Assembly (NCBI GenBank): GCA_947501845.1
Contig: CANMXP010000005.1
Coordinates: 62,001 to 126,000, forward strand
Origin: an uncultured Flavobacteriaceae bacterium
GTDB lineage: Bacteria > Bacteroidota > Bacteroidia > Flavobacteriales > Flavobacteriaceae
Direction: 5' to 3'
DNA: 64,000 bases
Below the pieces are notes generated by a model. It did no database searches and had not been told where the DNA came from. It saw only the letters and a program-made list of their open reading frames with translations. The translations under genes and the position numbers were made by a program. The first letter of the stretch is position 1, and each line of letters starts with the position of its first letter. Positions 62,285 to 64,000 of the stretch are shown here, piece after piece.

Positions 62285-64000
62285 ATGAAATACAAGATTT
62301 GTATATTATTTTTAACGACTTTCTATTGCTCAATTTCTTTTTGCCAAACAGCTAAATTAGACAGTTTACAGCTTGAGTTGAAAAAAGCTGTAACAGATTC
62401 TTCAAAAGCTCAAGTAATAAAAAATATTTCGTGGGAATATCTTAATAATAGGTCTAATAATGCTATGGCCGAATTGTACATAGACAGTCTTTATAATATA
62501 AGTGTTAAGTCTGGATTGAAAAGTTGGGAGATATTGGCAAAATATCAATACGGTGTTTTGGAACGTCAAAGAGGTAACTACGATAAGGCACTTGGCTATT
62601 TTGAAGAATATATTGAATTTTCTGAAGGAACAAAAGATAAGAAGGAAATTGCCAATGGTTTATATCAAAAAGCAATCATTCTTGATGATAAAGGTTCATT
62701 TGAGGAGAGCCTTAAAATTTACTATGATATTCTAAAAATTTACGAGGAAATTAAAGATGTTTTTGGAGAAGCAACAACCCTAAATGCTATTGGTGAGGTT
62801 TTAAAGAGATCAGAAAAAAATAATCTTGCGTTAGAGCATTATAATAAGGCTTTATTAATTTTTGGGACATTGGGAGATAAAACCGAAATGGCCAATTGTT
62901 ATTATAATATTGGGGACACATATATGCTTCTTAAAGATTATGATAAAGCATTGATTTATTTTAATAATGCTTTAAAATTGGATACTGAGTTGGATAGTAA
63001 ATGGGGGATGGCCTATGATTATGAGTCACTTGGTAAAGTATCGAGTTTACAGGAACATTATAAAATAGCTTTAAATTATCATCAAAAAGCACTTGACCTA
63101 AGGAGCCAACTTAATCAAAAAAGAGAGTTGTCAATGAGTTACTTTGAAATAGCAAAAAACTATTTCAAGCTTAAAGACTATAACCTTGCCGAGGAATTTG
63201 CAATTAAATCGTTGGCTATTTCAGAAAAAATTGGAGATAAAGAAAAGTCAAAAGATAATTACACCATACTTTCTGAATTATATAGAGAGAAAGGCGATTA
63301 TAAAAAAGCTTTTGAGTTTAATTCGAAACTTATTACTGTAAAGGATAGTTTATATAATAAAAATAAATCCAGACAGATTGAGGAGCTTCAAGCCAAGTTT
63401 GATGCCGAAAAAAAGCAAAATGTTATTAGTGCTTTAGAAAAAGATTCAGAGATTAAAGATTTAAAGCTAAAACGCCAGACAACCTTTAGAAATATTGTTA
63501 TAGGTTTGATGGTAGGCCTTGTTTTGATGTCTTTTATATTTTTCAAGAGATTTAAATATAAGCAACATTTAAAACAAGAAGAATTAGAAAAGAAACAATT
63601 AAAAGCAGAAGCAGAAGTAGAAAAAGAACGCGTTAAAGAACTTGAAAAAATAGATAGGCTTAAGGATGAATTTCTTGCTAATACATCACATGAGTTGCGA
63701 ACCCCATTAAATGGTATTATAGGTTTGTCTGAATCTCTTAAAGATGGTGTGGCGGGTTCATTATCGTCTAAAGCGATAGATAACCTAGATCTAATTGTTA
63801 ATAGTGGTAAACGCTTATCTAATTTGGTTAATGATATACTCGATTTTTCTAAATTAAAAAATAAAGACTTGGTGCTTTCTCTTCAGCCAATTGATGTACA
63901 TTCGGCGGTAGATTTGGTATTGAAAGTTTCAGAATTTTTAGCAAAAGGAAAAGATTTAAACTTAATTAACTCAATACCCAAAGACATTCCATTAGTTGAA
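62285..64000 (+). CDS. TPR-repeat sensor histidine kinase, 3' end cut by the window
   Basis: The frame stays open from the ATG at 62285 to the window end (572 codons). A signal peptide ends near ISFCQ (residue 19). About seven TPR repeats follow (for example ALEHYNKALLIFGTLGDKTE and DYDKALIYFNNALKL), then a transmembrane helix (NIVIGLMVGLVLMSFIFF, about 403-420), a coiled coil, and HisKA with the H-box NTSHELRTPLNGIIG (His near 469). The ATPase domain and anything after it lie outside the window. It is a membrane sensor kinase with a periplasmic TPR domain; the signal is unknown. Confidence 0.9.
   Translation, partial: MKYKICILFLTTFYCSISFCQTAKLDSLQLELKKAVTDSSKAQVIKNISWEYLNNRSNNAMAELYIDSLYNISVKSGLKSWEILAKYQYGVLERQRGNYDKALGYFEEYIEFSEGTKDKKEIANGLYQKAIILDDKGSFEESLKIYYDILKIYEEIKDVFGEATTLNAIGEVLKRSEKNNLALEHYNKALLIFGTLGDKTEMANCYYNIGDTYMLLKDYDKALIYFNNALKLDTELDSKWGMAYDYESLGKVSSLQEHYKIALNYHQKALDLRSQLNQKRELSMSYFEIAKNYFKLKDYNLAEEFAIKSLAISEKIGDKEKSKDNYTILSELYREKGDYKKAFEFNSKLITVKDSLYNKNKSRQIEELQAKFDAEKKQNVISALEKDSEIKDLKLKRQTTFRNIVIGLMVGLVLMSFIFFKRFKYKQHLKQEELEKKQLKAEAEVEKERVKELEKIDRLKDEFLANTSHELRTPLNGIIGLSESLKDGVAGSLSSKAIDNLDLIVNSGKRLSNLVNDILDFSKLKNKDLVLSLQPIDVHSAVDLVLKVSEFLAKGKDLNLINSIPKDIPLVE

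Noticed and set aside
1-64000. CRISPR arrays, insertion sequences, prophage genes
   Set aside because: No regularly spaced repeats, transposase, integrase or phage structural genes were found.

Overview
The window looks like chromosome from a marine member of the Flavobacteriaceae (Bacteroidota). The evidence is low G+C, a hybrid two-component system beside algal-polysaccharide enzymes, lineage-typical families (DUF4290, DUF2911, START-like, KTSC, a fused ResB-CcsA, BshB1), lipoprotein signal peptides, and TAnnTTTG promoter boxes with few Shine-Dalgarno sequences. No virus, insertion sequence, CRISPR array or rRNA is visible.

Region 1 (1-17.5 kb) is a polysaccharide utilisation locus. It holds a cut-off GH29 lipoprotein, an S1 sulfatase, a GH2 beta-galactosidase, an aldose 1-epimerase, a RhaT-like sugar permease, a GH117 3,6-anhydro-L-galactosidase, a secreted GH16, a second GH2 that lacks the usual acid/base glutamate, and a 1408-residue hybrid two-component regulator on the opposite strand. 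GH117 with GH16, GH2, sulfatase and GH29 points to a red-algal galactan of the agar/porphyran type. No SusC/SusD pair is present in this part. A TGTCTAG tandem repeat occurs before the first GH2 operon and again before the regulator gene, and is a candidate operator.

Region 2 (17.6-32 kb) is housekeeping: tRNA-Met, START-like protein, class IV aminotransferase, YqgE, HU, Fmt, RecQ, an AAA_28 ATPase, DUF493, DUF4290 and a MurA with Asp in place of the catalytic Cys. After these come a KTSC protein, a methyltransferase, an esterase with PA14, two small tandem paralogues, an aquaporin and a DUF2911 protein.

Region 3 (32-44 kb) is almost entirely on the minus strand. A four-gene operon encodes a secreted PIG-L deacetylase, a 36-residue membrane microprotein, a sodium:solute symporter and a Gfo/Idh/MocA oxidoreductase, and is probably for uptake and oxidation of a modified sugar. 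CorA, a short MscS channel, a lipoprotein, Maf, a UbiA prenyltransferase, a small membrane protein, a KdsC-like phosphatase and a DUF2520 protein follow.

Region 4 (44-64 kb) holds a truncated haemoglobin, the fused cytochrome c biogenesis protein, a HAD phosphatase, a MATE exporter, DUF1801 and VOC proteins, an rlmF with no recognisable start codon, DUF2490, PckA, an SLC13-type permease, BshB1, tRNA-His, two tandem M28 lipoprotein peptidases, a UspA/cytochrome c pair behind a CRP/FNR-like palindrome, and a TPR sensor kinase cut by the window end.
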